64,000 nt of DNA from Terebella lapidaria. Taxonomy: Eukaryota; Annelida; Polychaeta; Terebellida; Terebellidae. Within the stretch, counting starts at the first letter, position 1. Every line of letters starts with the position of its first letter. The position numbers and the translations under genes were made by a program. Shown in pieces: positions 1 to 11,400 of this stretch. The notes below the pieces were generated by a model. The model made no database searches, was not told the origin of the DNA, and saw only the letters and a program-made list of their open reading frames with translations. Where the stretch lies: contig OX424569.1 in NCBI GenBank assembly GCA_949152475.1, positions 25,093,950 to 25,157,949 on the forward strand, in the 5' to 3' direction.

Positions 1-1294
1 GCAAACACTCCAAATCGATTTAGAACATATAAATACGTCTGAAAAAGCTGTTTGCCAGCCGTAAACATAAAATGCCTCCACTGTTAACATTCTCAGAAAT
101 ATGACCTAGTCTAAAGCTGAGAATCACAAAGGTAATGCTATGGACGTCACACAATTTCATTTACATGGAAATACTTCCGTTTAAAATGGATTCCGCATTA
201 AAAATAAATGGTAATACACATACACTGAGAGTAGTATTTCTGTAGCAAAACAAATACGACACGATAGCATGTTTATACTTATAATACGCTTATAAAAGTA
301 TAATAAATATTATGATAATCAACAATTTGAAATGTTCAAGAACAGGGACTACGCACACTTCAATTTCAGGTGGTGTGAGGGGTCGAAAGTTCGAAATGAT
401 TGTACATTCAAATAAATTTACCAGATGTAGCACCAAGCCAAATGGTATTTCCTATTATACAGTTTTTCGTTCGTTGTTTGTGAAAAAAATCGGGCGTTTT
501 GATCTATCGTAGTACGGCAGATTGTAGTCCTTGGCTCGCCTTTAGTAGCGGGAATTCCATGGCTGGTGGAACTGAATGAAGACGTAGTTTCTGTCTATAT
601 GGCCTATGATCGTTCAAAATTGACATAATTAAAGATGCTTTTATGCTGCAATGCAGATCCTGCTTCCCCTTGGAAGAACACAAGTGAGTGCGTTATACAT
701 ATGAATAGATTTTGCTTTCCACACCAAAGAATCATTCAAAGACGCATCATGCATAATTCATAATCATTATTTTCCAAAAATGTTTGAATATCTTAGAAAA
801 TTCTCAACACGCAGGTACACCGATAAAGAACATGGATCGAAAGATGACTGCTATGTCTCACATATCATAATTGTTCAGATATTATCAGCGGCCCAATCAG
901 ATCTTATCGATCATTATGGTGCCATGTATTCACACTCTGCTTCAGATGTTTTCAATTTTGAAGCGACGCCGTTTAACGACGTATGTATTGCGAAACGATT
1001 GTCTCAGTTGCAATGAATATATATCAGACATGGATTTGTCATATTCTCTGATTTTTCCAACCTGTTTACCAACGTTTTCGCCGATAGCTCAATGCCACTA
1101 GAAGCTAATTTCACAAAGGCCCTACGTGTAACTTGGTACACTTTACCTGGAACTCACAAGGCAATTTCCTTTCAAGTTTCGAACTTTTGGCCCGTAAACA
1201 TAAAAAGTTGTACTAAATTTGACTCAATCATAGAATTTCCGGGTTCCCAGGCGATTCTGTACATTTGTTTCATATTTCAGCAGTGCAATATTTT
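1..1294. other. No gene recognised
   Basis: AT-rich sequence with only short open frames (under about 85 codons) that lack splice-site support or recognisable domains. I see no repeat shared with the rest of the window until about 1295. Confidence 0.5.
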
Positions 1295-1558
1295 TGGATC
1301 AGCATCTTTGGGTAAAATACATTCATATGTGTTTTCTGTTCCAAAATAACAATATTACTTCGAAGTATTATTATATATGGATGCAAACAACGCTAAATCC
1401 TCGAATATGCTCAGATTCCCAAGATCCCGATTTTGGCTGAAATTCAGGTATGGGGTAGATTGCTAAAGTTTTCAATCTTTACGATGGGGATATGAACTCT
1501 GGCAGAAAATTGCCGCTCTTACGCCCAAGTAGATTGTGTCATGTTATAACATGATACA
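1295..1558 (+). repeat. Dispersed repeat, copy 1 of 2
   Basis: About 260 bp that reappear, with scattered differences, at 6005-6335. Shared landmarks include AACAATATTACTTCGAAGTA, the run around GATCCCGATTTTGGCTGAAA and the palindrome GTCATGTTATAACATGA. This copy keeps the ancestral sequence at the point where the second copy carries a 45-bp LINE insertion. It ends next to AATGTAAGTATCAATCTATT, a motif repeated at about 2748 and, inverted, across the target of the element at 3991-5653. Confidence 0.8.
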
Positions 1559-2345
1559 ATGTAAGTATCAATCTATTACCACCAATACAATCAAGAAATA
1601 CATAAGACCAAGAAATATGTAGCTTGCGGTGGGCACAAATACACGGCTTACCACTTTTCCAAAGCCATGAAAGCCACACTATGGATCACAATTTCATTCC
1701 CCTGAACAATGTATATGATGATTGTTTATTCTACTTCTCATTTAGTTAATTTCCAGGACACTAGATCTAGTATTGTTGAGTTAATTAGAAACATGATGTT
1801 ATTAGACCCACCCTCCCAGGGTTTCTGACAAATTAGCGAGGCTCATTTCAGCCGGCTGACGGCCTCTACCGGGTAGCCAGAATGGGGTTATGCATATATG
1901 CACGAGCATCCACTGATCTCCGGGCCACAGCCTGCACCTATGAATGCACCATTTATAATGCACATGACAAGTGTTGTAAAAGTACTTAGGTAGTTGTAAA
2001 AAGCCTTATGAATGGGGGAATGACTATGAAATCTGGAATGTGTTTTAAATGTGAGATGAATAAAAAAAACTTGTCTGACAAATATATCAAGGCTGATTCC
2101 CTCTGCCACCATGATCCACAAGATTTCAACAACTAGTTACAATTCCTTTCCTTGAACGATCCCGTGTAGACCACAGTCAGAGTGTGATTATTGAGAATTT
2201 CATATCTGCATTTTGTGTGTGTTATGAAAATTGTGCTTTAATTTGAACATATCCTGTGAAAATGGAATTAGTTTTATTAATTATACAATGGAGCTATCCA
2301 CAGTGGACAGTCAAACTGACACACAACTGAATACTAGTTTGAAAT
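1559..2345. other. No gene recognised
   Basis: Contains the motif AATGTAAGTATCAATCTATT near 1558-1577 and otherwise only short open frames without domain or splice support. Confidence 0.4.
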
Positions 2346-2740
2346 GTGTGGAATTTTTTTTTACGTTGTAAGTCGTTGTTTAAAAGTTTGCAAGTGCGGC
2401 ATTTTATTTTTGGAAAAAGAAATCAATCACAAGCCCTGGAGATAACACGGATTAAAGCTGATATTCCACTTGAAAAAGGAGGGCCCAAAAGTATTTGCAA
2501 AATTTTGGTGTTTGACACTGGTGTAGGTGAATTGAAGATTGTGGATCAGGTCAAGGAGACATTCATAGCTTTTTCATCCAGAGATAATGGACGTATATAT
2601 ATTAGCGAGGAACTGAGGAATGCTTTGGATTATTTATCGGACAAATATGTGTTTTGCAGTGGTTTGTGTGAGGCAAGTTGAAGGCTTCGTGTCCTGGCAA
2701 GCGATTCGAGTCAAAAAGAATTATAAAAGGACAGATCCAT
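2346..2740 (+). CDS. Candidate exon of an unidentified protein
   Basis: An open stretch of about 100 codons has protein-like composition, including KADIPLEKGGPKSICKILVF and RNGRIYISEELRNALDYL-like runs. A T-rich tract ending TTGTAAG precedes it and could be an acceptor. A second open piece just downstream ends at GAAT|GTAAGTA (about 2748), a good donor. I do not recognise a domain. It lies upstream of a transposase exon at 5705 on the same strand, so it may belong to the same P-like element gene, but the exon joins are not established. It could also be a chance frame. Confidence 0.3.
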
Positions 2741-3105
2741 TCCCAAGAATGTAAGTATCAATCTATTACCTCCAACACAGCCAAATTTTGATGATTCCAA
2801 TAACAAACGCAAAATGCAACGTTTCGCAATAGAAACAAAGCCCGACCAAATAGTTTATCAAACGACACACTGACAATAGTATAGCATCACAATAGCATCC
2901 TTGAACTGTCTGGTTTGGTTCCCTTTGCGAAATAACAGTACATTACGTGAGCGTGAAGACGATGAAACTTGCGATCTGCCATGTTCAGCTTGTAGTAAAT
3001 TATACCGTCAAATAAGGTTTGAAAGCAAACGATTTGCCTCAAATATTGTCGAGATAAGATGAAAACGCGTGCAACCGGACTACAGTTACCCAATTTCTTG
3101 GCTTA

Positions 3106-3355
3106 GCCCGTCGAGCAAAAAAGCAGCGTCTAGGAAATCTACGGGCTGAAAAGGTCAGGACAAATCAACGAATGAAACGATTGATGAGCATAGTGGAGGA
3201 GTATAATTTGGATTTGTGCCCAGAACAAAGCGATGAACTCAGCGATTTCCTGGCTCATGTGAAGGACGATGCGCTGGATAACGTATTTGAAGAAGTTACT
3301 ACCGATACCAGTGCGGACCAGAGCAAAAACTGTCATGTCATGTACTTCACTTTTT
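3106..3355 (+). CDS. Candidate coiled-coil exon
   Basis: After the acceptor-like TTTCTTGGCTTAG the frame reads a basic segment (ARRAKKQRLGNLRAEKVRTN) followed by an acidic, Leu/Glu-rich helix with heptad-like spacing (SIVEEYNLDLCPEQSDEL and onward), then a stop near 3355. Lysine/arginine-rich coiled coils of this sort often sit between the DNA-binding domain and the RNase H-like domain in P-element and THAP-type transposases, and such a catalytic exon follows at 5705. The link is inference from order and strand only. Confidence 0.35.
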
Positions 3356-3990
3356 AACCGTTTAGTCTGTTTTTATATTCTTATAACATAGCCTTATATT
3401 TTGAGTCATTATATTGCTTCAAGCATCGCATCGAGGCTATTTAATTAACACAGGATGAACCCTGTTTACATGAATGATTCATCAGAAAATCCAGTTAAAT
3501 TTTACCAATTATTACCCACAATAATGTTGAGAGCATCGCATCGGGGCGTCACGCTTCTATTAAGACCAATATGGTATTTCCGTCACATTGCAGGATGGAA
3601 TTCGATACACCAAATTTTGAGGTTGAATCTTCTGTTAAAATATATTGCCAGAATAATTTTGTGTAGAATAAACATAGTTTGTTATATCCTTTTCGTCAGC
3701 TGAACCATGTCTTTCGTGAAATATTGTTAAATGCATTTATCTTGCAGAGAATGGAAATGCTGGAAACGGATGGAGTATAACCACATACTGAATCGGTGTG
3801 TAATCTTACTTCGAGTTAGTTAAATATGTGACACACAGATACTCTATTTCTGAGAAATATACCTATCCACTCTTTTGATTTGTACTTGAATCGTACTGTT
3901 ACAGCACTGTCCGTATACTCCCGGAGTCCGGCACCATACGATACCCTGAAAAGCTGGGGAATATTTCAGCTGTAATTGGTGGTAATAGAT

Positions 3991-5653
3991 CAGGCATGGG
4001 TCAATTAACTTGGATTTTTAATTAATTAAATTACAATTAAATTATAAATCATGCAATTAAATTGAATTACAATCAACACATTTCATCAAGTTAATTAATT
4101 AAATTACAGTTAAATGACACATTTAATTAATTAAATTAACAATTACTTTCTACATTACTGAAAGTTCTGATTAACAGTTCCCTCGTAAAAAGAAGAAGAA
4201 GAAATAAAGCTTAACGGCACTTTGGGCTCAAGAAGACCATTTCAGTGCCAAACAAGGATATAAAAGTAGTATCAAGAATGATAAAACCACAAGTTATGCA
4301 ATTAAAAATTTGTAGTGAACAGTAAAACCTTACAAAGTTAGTGGTGAAAAAATAATGACTAGATCTAGACCCAAAGGCATTGACTAGAATTTATTTGTCT
4401 AAAAATAGAAATATACCCCAATTTCCCGAAGGAAATTGAGGATTTTATAAATATTAATATCGTTAAGAACATCATGCATTGACTGACACTCGTAAAACAA
4501 ACGACGAGTGTCAGCCAAATCTTGACAATGTACCAGGACATGTTCAACGGTCAGCCACTCTCGACAGGGCACACACAGGGGCCTCCTCCCCACGGAGCAG
4601 GTAACCCTGAGTAAGGTATGTATGCCCTATACGAGCCCGTGACATGACCAGTTGATCACGCCTGGACATTTCGTTTATTGGGGTACAACAACCAATCGTT
4701 GGTTTGACTTTGTGTAATTTGTTCCCTCGTAAAAAAAAAATGCGGATTAACAACCTTAAAAAGTATGTAATGTATGTATGCAGTATGTGTCCCTGTTTTT
4801 TAAGTATGATTATATTTCTAATAAAAGGGCAGTTGAGGATATGAATACAAATATATATATATTTCCAAGTTCTATATCTACCAGTCCCGTAAAAAAGCAA
4901 AGTTTTTTAAAAATATGTCTGTGTCATATCTTGATTGCACATTTTATGTGTTTTTGTTTCGTATGTCTGACCACAGTTCCTATGTTTTACAATAGACAAT
5001 CTATTGGACAATTTGAATAAAGGCATTAAAAATGTTCACTCGTATATTTGCTGAAGGCATGGAAATTTACATATGCACATACTGGACTTCAAATATATGC
5101 AGTAAACTTATAAGAGATGAACCCGATGTCCCGGCCACTTCTATTATATATACCTTTTCCATAGGGTTCGGATGTTTGTGTAGAGCTTTATGATAGAATC
5201 CCTAGCATCTCTACAGGATCTCTCATGTCAGTTCGATATACTGTCAAGATCTAGATTACACAACCACACCACTGACTGTTAGTAGTGACACTTGGCCTGA
5301 CAACCTTGGCCAATTAACCATTGTCTATGATCATTGACTTTGAATCCGGGTTTGAGATTCTAAGGAGATTATATCACCCAGATGAGCTACAGGATGGGCT
5401 TTTGTTTTGAGGGGATGGGGTCCATTTATTAGGGAAGCCCTTATTGTGTGTGTGAGGGGGGGGGGGGGGGTGAACTATTTTGTCTGGCCACCGCTAACAA
5501 TGTGAACTATCAAATGTATAGTTGATGCTGGTGCTAGTTAATTGTGATTTAATCAACCCAAAAATGGAATTTAATTAATTTAATTAAATTAAATTAATTG
5601 AGTTAATTAAATTAATCAATTAACAATTAAAAAATTAAATTAACCCATGCCTG
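3991..5653. mobile_element. hAT-like non-autonomous element with 8-bp target duplication
   Basis: The ends are inverted (CAGGCATGGGTCAATTAA at the left, TTAACCCATGCCTG at the right) and continue inward into runs of TTAATTAA-type sequence. The 8-bp TAATAGAT lies directly on both sides (3983-3990 and 5654-5661). Removing the element and one duplication restores an inverted copy of the motif found at 1558 and 2748, so the empty site is confirmed within the window. An 8-bp duplication is characteristic of hAT elements. No transposase frame is present. A LINE fragment is nested at 4192-4720. Confidence 0.85.
4192..4720 (-). mobile_element. 5'-truncated LINE insertion (I/Nimb-type, 3' end)
   Basis: This 529-bp piece matches the 3' end of the LINE at 57972-60560 on the minus strand. 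It includes the tail coding region with the Cys-Cys-His-Cys cluster (CREWLTVEHVLVHCQDL) and ends in the same (GAA)n-rich tail. It is bounded by a 15-bp duplication, GTTCCCTCGTAAAAA, at 4177-4191 and 4721-4735, as expected for target-primed reverse transcription. It is nested in the hAT-like element, so it is the younger of the two. Confidence 0.85.
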
Positions 5654-5704
5654 TAATAGATTGATACTTACATTCAGCTACCATGCAAGGGTTCTTTGAT
5701 GCAG

Positions 5705-6010
5705 TTTACAACAACTTTGTTGCATGGTCGCGGTCCCTATTATGACTTCTTAGCTGACCAATTGAGGCGTTATGAAGCGTTCAAGATCGAGCAAGTGGAA
5801 TCAGGGAAACTGTCACCTCTATCGGAAGGAGTTCTCATCCTGGATGAGGTGAAGGTGGTGGGCAAGGTGGCGTGGAACTCGAAGTCGGGGAAAATGTGCG
5901 GTGTGGTGATGGAGGAAGGTGCATATGCATCTCTCGTTGACATATATGATGACCTTAATGCCACAGACGATGGAACGAAACCGGCAGAGTATTTTCGCAG
6001 TGCAATGTTT
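5705..6010 (+). CDS. P-element/THAP9-like transposase exon (RNase H-like start), partial
   Basis: After an acceptor (TTTGATGCAG) the frame reads about 100 codons. They contain GVLILDEVKVVGKVAWNSKS, which closely fits the first catalytic strand of the RNase H-like fold in P-element-type transposases, where a hydrophobic run precedes an acidic D-E pair. Downstream, YASLVDIYDDLN also fits that family. The rest of the domain, with the second and third acidic residues, is not found in the following sequence, which instead turns into the repeat shared with 1295. I read it as an orphan exon or pseudogene of a P-like element or a gene derived from one. Confidence 0.55.
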
Positions 6011-6335
6011 TTGGGTCAGTATCTTTGGTTAAAATACATTCAAATGTGTTTCTGTTCCAACATAACAATATTACTTCGAAGTATTATGGATGCAAATAAC
6101 GCTCAATCCTCGAATATGCTCAGATTCCCAAGATCCCGATTTTGGCTGAAATTCAGGTATGGGGTAGATTGCTAGTTTCCAATCTTTACGATGGGGATAT
6201 GAACTCTGCAGAAGAAGAAGAAGAAATAAAGCTTAACGGCACTTTGGGCTCAAGAAGGTATGAACTCTGCAGAAAATTGCCGCTCTTACGCCTAAGTAGA
6301 GTGTGTCATGTTATAACATGATACCAGAAATACAT
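6005..6335 (+). repeat. Dispersed repeat, copy 2 of 2
   Basis: Second copy of the repeat at 1295-1558, abutting the P-like transposase exon. It differs chiefly by a 45-bp LINE insertion at 6214-6258. The end of the repeat lies at the start of tandem unit A. Confidence 0.8.
6214..6258 (-). mobile_element. 45-bp LINE 3'-tail insertion with 16-bp target duplication
   Basis: The sequence between the two copies of TATGAACTCTGCAGAA (6198-6213 and 6259-6274) is only the terminal (GAA)n-AATAAAGCTTAACGG-type tail of the LINE family seen at 57972-60560. The paralogous site near 1486 lacks it. It is an extreme case of 5' truncation. Confidence 0.85.
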
Positions 6336-7965
6336 AAAAATACAAGGTCCTATGTATTTCTGATGATACCATTTAGCATCACGATAATATGAGTAAGACC
6401 GGTGTAAACGGTTGTAAAGCTTTTAAAATCGAGTATAAAAATCTGAGGTGGGGTAGTTTTGACTGAGTAATGATCATACAATCTTGATTCACACATCCAG
6501 ACTTGATCAATCTGCATCCTCTGAAGCTGGAGAGAAAAGACGTTGTGGTACTGAGAGAGAACAACGTCGAGGTGGATCCATGGATTGGAATCCCAACGAA
6601 AGTAACATCAACAAATGTCACATGCGATTAGGTGATGAGAAAACAAGGCGAAGAGTGGCACACCCACAAAGGGACCCTCTCCCCTGCAAGTTTAACTAAC
6701 TGAGCCATGTACGGCCCTAAAAGCTTGATGTATTCAGTTGGCATCCGTCCAATGGTCTGATGACCTATTGTTGTGGCTTGGTGTCCGTCGCATGCAGTCC
6801 ACATCTTAATCTGAAAGTTTACAATCGAACATTCCTGAAAATTTGGGAAAATACCGTCAAACAATTCGAAAGGTGTTTATTTTTAATTTTAATTTCTAAA
6901 GTAAAACAGAAATCTCCAACAATTTTAATTTTAATTCTTAAGAAAATATCCACCAATTTTGAGCAATATGGACAGACAGATGAACAACAAAAAGATGAGC
7001 AACGAAGACAGGCAGAGAAACAACAAGAAGATAAAAAACAAAGACAGTTTGAAGAAGAACCAAAAGACAAACAGCAAAGACAACCAGAGGAAAAACAAAA
7101 TGATGAGAAACAAAGACATTTAGAGGAACAAAAAAAGACGAGCAACAAAAACAGTCAGAAGAAAAACAAAAAGATGAGCAGCAAAGAGAGTCAGAGGAGC
7201 AACAAAAAGACGAGCAACAAAGACAGTCAGAAGAAAAACAGAAAGATGAGCAACAAAGACAGTCAGAGGAGCAACAAAAAGACGAGCAACAAAGACAGTC
7301 AGAGGGAAACCAAATAGATGAGCAACGTAGACAGATAGAGGAACAGCGAAACGACGAGCAACAAAAACAGTCAGAAGAAAAATAGAAAGACGAGCGACGA
7401 ACACACATTGAGGAACAAACACAAGACATGGCACACACATCAGTTAGGTAAGTATATCAACACTTTGACGACATATAGAATGTTTGAAAATATAAACAAT
7501 ACAAATCTTTCATCCCTGGAACAAATTCATAGGGTACTAACCAAATGGGCTGAAACTGACTGATCATTTTGCTTTTATCAGAATTCGCTGCAGATCACCT
7601 GGCAGTCCGACGGTACACGACCTGGCTACGCCACAGAGGTGTGTAATATTTAATTTTCATTATTGGTCACAGTAAGGTAAGCTATAACAATATGTTAACA
7701 ACGCACTCAAAATGTTTAAAAATCTTAATATGAACCATACAACTATTCCATCCCAGGAATAAATCCATAATCAAAGTAATAATCGTATGAGCTGAAAGTG
7801 ACTGAATTGCATTCAATAGAATTCGCTGCAGATCACCTGGCAGTCCCACGATAGACGACCTGACTACGTCATGGAGGTGTGTAATATTTAATGACCAAAA
7901 CGAAAATCCAGTAATTTCACATGATGCATACTTGGTAAAAGTATTATCCTGCTGCATTATATGTC
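6325..7965 (+). repeat. Tandem unit A, left part (interrupted by the 34-kb element)
   Basis: Homologous to 43107-44767 of unit B. It begins with an inverted pair (AGAAATACATAA ... TTATGTATTTCTG). It carries degraded exons of the unit gene: a segment equivalent to the BAH/Tudor-like exon of unit B (about 6500-6640, where a TGG Trp codon has become TAG), a Q/E/K-rich coiled-coil exon (about 6950-7450, about 120 bp longer than in unit B and frameshifted after the lysine run), and two small paralogous exons starting after CAG at about 7581 and 7821 (both beginning ATTCGCTGCAGATCACCTGG). The unit is cut at 7965 by the giant transposon and resumes at 42075. Confidence 0.85.
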
Positions 7966-8345
7966 TACGGTGGCTTAGATCTGCCAGGATGTTTTTTAAA
8001 ACTTACAATTTCGTACGTGTAAGAAATTAGAATGTAAATAATATTTTGGGCGCGCATGTAATTATTCAGTACGTGTAAATAACATTTCTTACACGCATAT
8101 AATGTTTTTTACACGCATATAATATTTTTTACACGCATATAACATTTCTTACACGCATATAATTGTTTTTTACGTGTAAATAATATTTCGTACGTGTAAA
8201 TAATATTTCTTACACGCATATAATCATTTCTTACGCGCATATAATTATTTTGTACGCGTAAATAATATTTTTTACGCGCATATAATATTTTTTACACGCA
8301 TATAATTGTTTTGTGCGTGTAACTAATATTTCGTACGCGCAGACA
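7966..8345 (+). repeat. Left terminal inverted repeat with about 20-bp subrepeats
   Basis: After about 120 bp of unique terminal sequence, the repeat becomes an array of about 20-bp modules of the form TAATATTTYKTACRCGYATA. They alternate between TACACGCATA, TACGCGCATA and TACGTGTAAA versions. The array ends about 80 bp before the ATG of the SAM-HECT gene. Subterminal arrays like this commonly bind transposase, and the position also makes it a candidate promoter; both roles are inference. Confidence 0.85.
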
Positions 8346-8426
8346 ATGTGTTGTTATTCATCAGAGAACATGTTCCACGTCATTGCGTATCCTAGTCACC
8401 GCAGTTCACACAGCTCCTTCACAACC

Positions 8427-11400
8427 ATGAAGAGTGTTGAAGAGGTAGGCACGTTTGTTTCATTTTCTGGCTTCAACCTCTATAGGCCTAGAAATGAAAT
8501 GATGTACATGTACTTTAGGGATAGGGCTAGATGGTTCCATTGTTGTAAGAGTAGTTCGGTAATAACTTCACAGTTGTCTGTGAAATGTTTAAATGTGAAA
8601 ATTGTCATTTTATTTTTAAAATGTCAAAATATCAAAATCGCTCGTTTGGGGCAATGTTGCTCGCTTTCAATCATACATATCCTTCTCATCTGCCAGGTGT
8701 GCCAGTTTCTTCGCAAGGCCGATGTAGACGAGGAGGTCATTCAGACCTTCGAATTAAACAAGGTGAACACAAATTTCAGCCGGTAACAGTTCACGGATAG
8801 TAGAAGCTGTCTGAATTGATTTAGCATACGTTAGCATAATATGCTGGTTTTACCGTGTGTCTACTTGTTCTTCAGATTTGTGGTATAGCGGTGATGATGA
8901 TGTCTTCGGCCGAGTTTCAATCGTTGGGCCTCAGGGCTATAGGAGACATCTACAGCTTGAAAGCCTTTTGTAGCAGTACAAGCAGTATTAGCAGTACCAG
9001 CAGCTGTCAGGTCGGACGCGCACCTGGCACAGTGGACCAGAAGGGTAGACGCAAGAAACTTCTGGAAGCCCTCCAGAGTGTAAACAACGACGATGAAGCC
9101 GATGTACCCACCATGCAAGGAAGGAAGAGATCTACAGTCCGACTCACAGACACGAGATCCACAGCCCAGAAGAAGAAGGCAGGAAGGCCACCCTCGGCCA
9201 CGAGATGGGCCACAGTTGGAGTTAGGAAGACAGACAGAAATACAAAGAAAGGGTATAAACAACTTCCGAGCGTCCTGGGTGACAAAGACGTTATAAAGAT
9301 CGAGATTCCTGAAGATGTGGATTACCCGTCTTTGCTGGCTTTCGTGACAGATCGCCTATTTCCCAATGGACAGAATCCTATACTGGGCAGCCTCGAAAAC
9401 TACGAAAACAATATTAGGTTGGTCAACGTAGCGAACATGCCGTTGAAAACTGCAGTGAAAGACGGTAACTTTTCTATTCGCAAGTATGTGAAGCAAAATA
9501 TGGTTGGAAATGGTGGTATCATCCGACTACATCTGCTTCTCGGTGACATCTCGGCCGAAGATGAAGAGTCCACAGACATGTCGATAGCCACAGACCAGGA
9601 AGCCGATCTAGAAGTTCCGTCGATGCCAGATGTTTCGTCAGACGTCAGTGGTGCAGCCCTGCAGGCCGTGACGTGTCAGCCGGTTATGACCTCTACTCCT
9701 ATTGCTGCAGCTCCCAATGAGGCACAGACCACCTTCTCTGAGATGATGATGACTAGTGGCACGAGTGAAGAGCTTGGACTTCCTGATCTAAACTATGACC
9801 CCAACTTCATGGCACTTTTGACATCTCCACTGGATCCATTGGACAAAGCAATGACCACCGTGGAACCAAATCCACCACAAAGCCTGGAGGATATCCTAAG
9901 CAACCTATCAAGCCGGTTGCTAACTGAGAGAGACCAAAGGCGAAACATCATCAATGTTGTCAGGTTGGTTTATTCATAATTCATGAGTGTCTAACTTATT
10001 AAAGAATCGATAAATTGTCTGATAAGTCCACAATAATCGTCATATTTCATCACTTTCCCGGAATATATGAGTTTAAACATCGTCCAATAACAACAACAAC
10101 AATAATAACAATGATTATTATTTACTAGACAGGACGTCCTGTCAGGGACGTTCCGTGGATTATTACGAGAGAGTTGGGAATCAGACAGATGTCTCTCTGT
10201 TAGATTCTGTGGCGAACCTGGTATGGACGGTGGTGGTCTCACGCGCGAGTACCTGCGTCTTGCTATCGGAGCAATCGCGGAGAGTCCCCTGTTCTGTGGT
10301 GCCACAAACAGAAAGTACCTCTCGTACAATGTACAAGGTAATCTCGTAACCATTGCTTGAGTAATATGTAAAGTGATTCGTCTGTCTGTAAGTCGATATG
10401 TAGAGAAAAGCACTTTGTAACAGCTGGTTCGCCTTATAACGAACACTGACCACCATTTTAGGTTACCGCACCTTTGGTCCGATAACCTATTGGCATGGCG
10501 TTGCGTCCGTCGTCTGTCGTCCGTCGTTCACATTTTAGTATTTTGTTTACAGTCGAATCTTTCAGAAATTTTGCATAAAAATTGCCTAAAAACAACTCAA
10601 GAAGGAGGTATTTTTTATTTTTTTTATTTTCACAATTTTTTCAAAATGGCGGCCGTTTTCATCGAAAATCGGCCAATTTTGGACTTTGGTGGCCAATTTC
10701 TTGAAAACCTTTCAGACAGTTTTGAGATTTTTGTTTCAAAAGGTTCCTCTTATATGCCTTTGTGATGTGTATAGGTTCCGTCGCCCTTGAATCGCCGGCC
10801 TGCGTGTGGTGGCCATTTTGAATTTTTCGATGGTTCGGCGATTCGCCCGAAATCGCGTTACTATCCATTTTGGCCATTTCCAGGACTTTCTCCCTTTATA
10901 ATGGGAGCTGCTATCTGTATTCACCTAGAACGCTTGAAGATAGAGCTTAGATAATGGCACTTCCAAATGGGAAGTCATTTTTGGCGATTTGTGTGGTGAC
11001 ATTGAATTTGACCTTCGATGACCTTGAAAGGTCAAAACGGCCTTTCCAAAATGGCCTGAAATCCACAAATTGGCATCTGGAGTGAAAACGCTTGATCATA
11101 GAGCGTAAGTTTGTATTATGAGCATACACGTATAAGAAGTCATATATGGCACAACTTTTGGTGACCTTGAACTTGACCTGAGGTGGCATTGAGTGCTAAA
11201 TCTCAAGGTCACATGTAAAACTTGTCCGGTAGCCTATTTCAGCCCTTGGGCTAATTTTAGGTATTCAAAACAATAATTGATGTTTCCTTTTGTATATTGT
11301 TTAGCCTTGGAAGCAAAACAATACCTGGCAGCCGGTCGCCTAATGGCGTACTCGCTGGTACACGGCGGACAGATTCCCAATTTCTTGGCACCACATTTCT

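Noticed and set aside
5458-5471. G-run (and similar runs at 18076, 20449 and 57447) as G-quadruplex or regulatory signals
   Set aside because: They are single homopolymer tracts, prone to length error, with no adjoining G-tracts or gene starts that would support a role.
6819-7440. Cys/Ser-rich minus-strand frames opposite the coiled-coil exons (also 43732-44252)
   Set aside because: They are the antisense of CAA/GAA/AAA-rich codons of the coiled-coil exon and have no support of their own.
8861-9285. Minus-strand frames of 92-133 codons opposite HECT exon 3
   Set aside because: They are shadows of the well-supported plus-strand coding exon.
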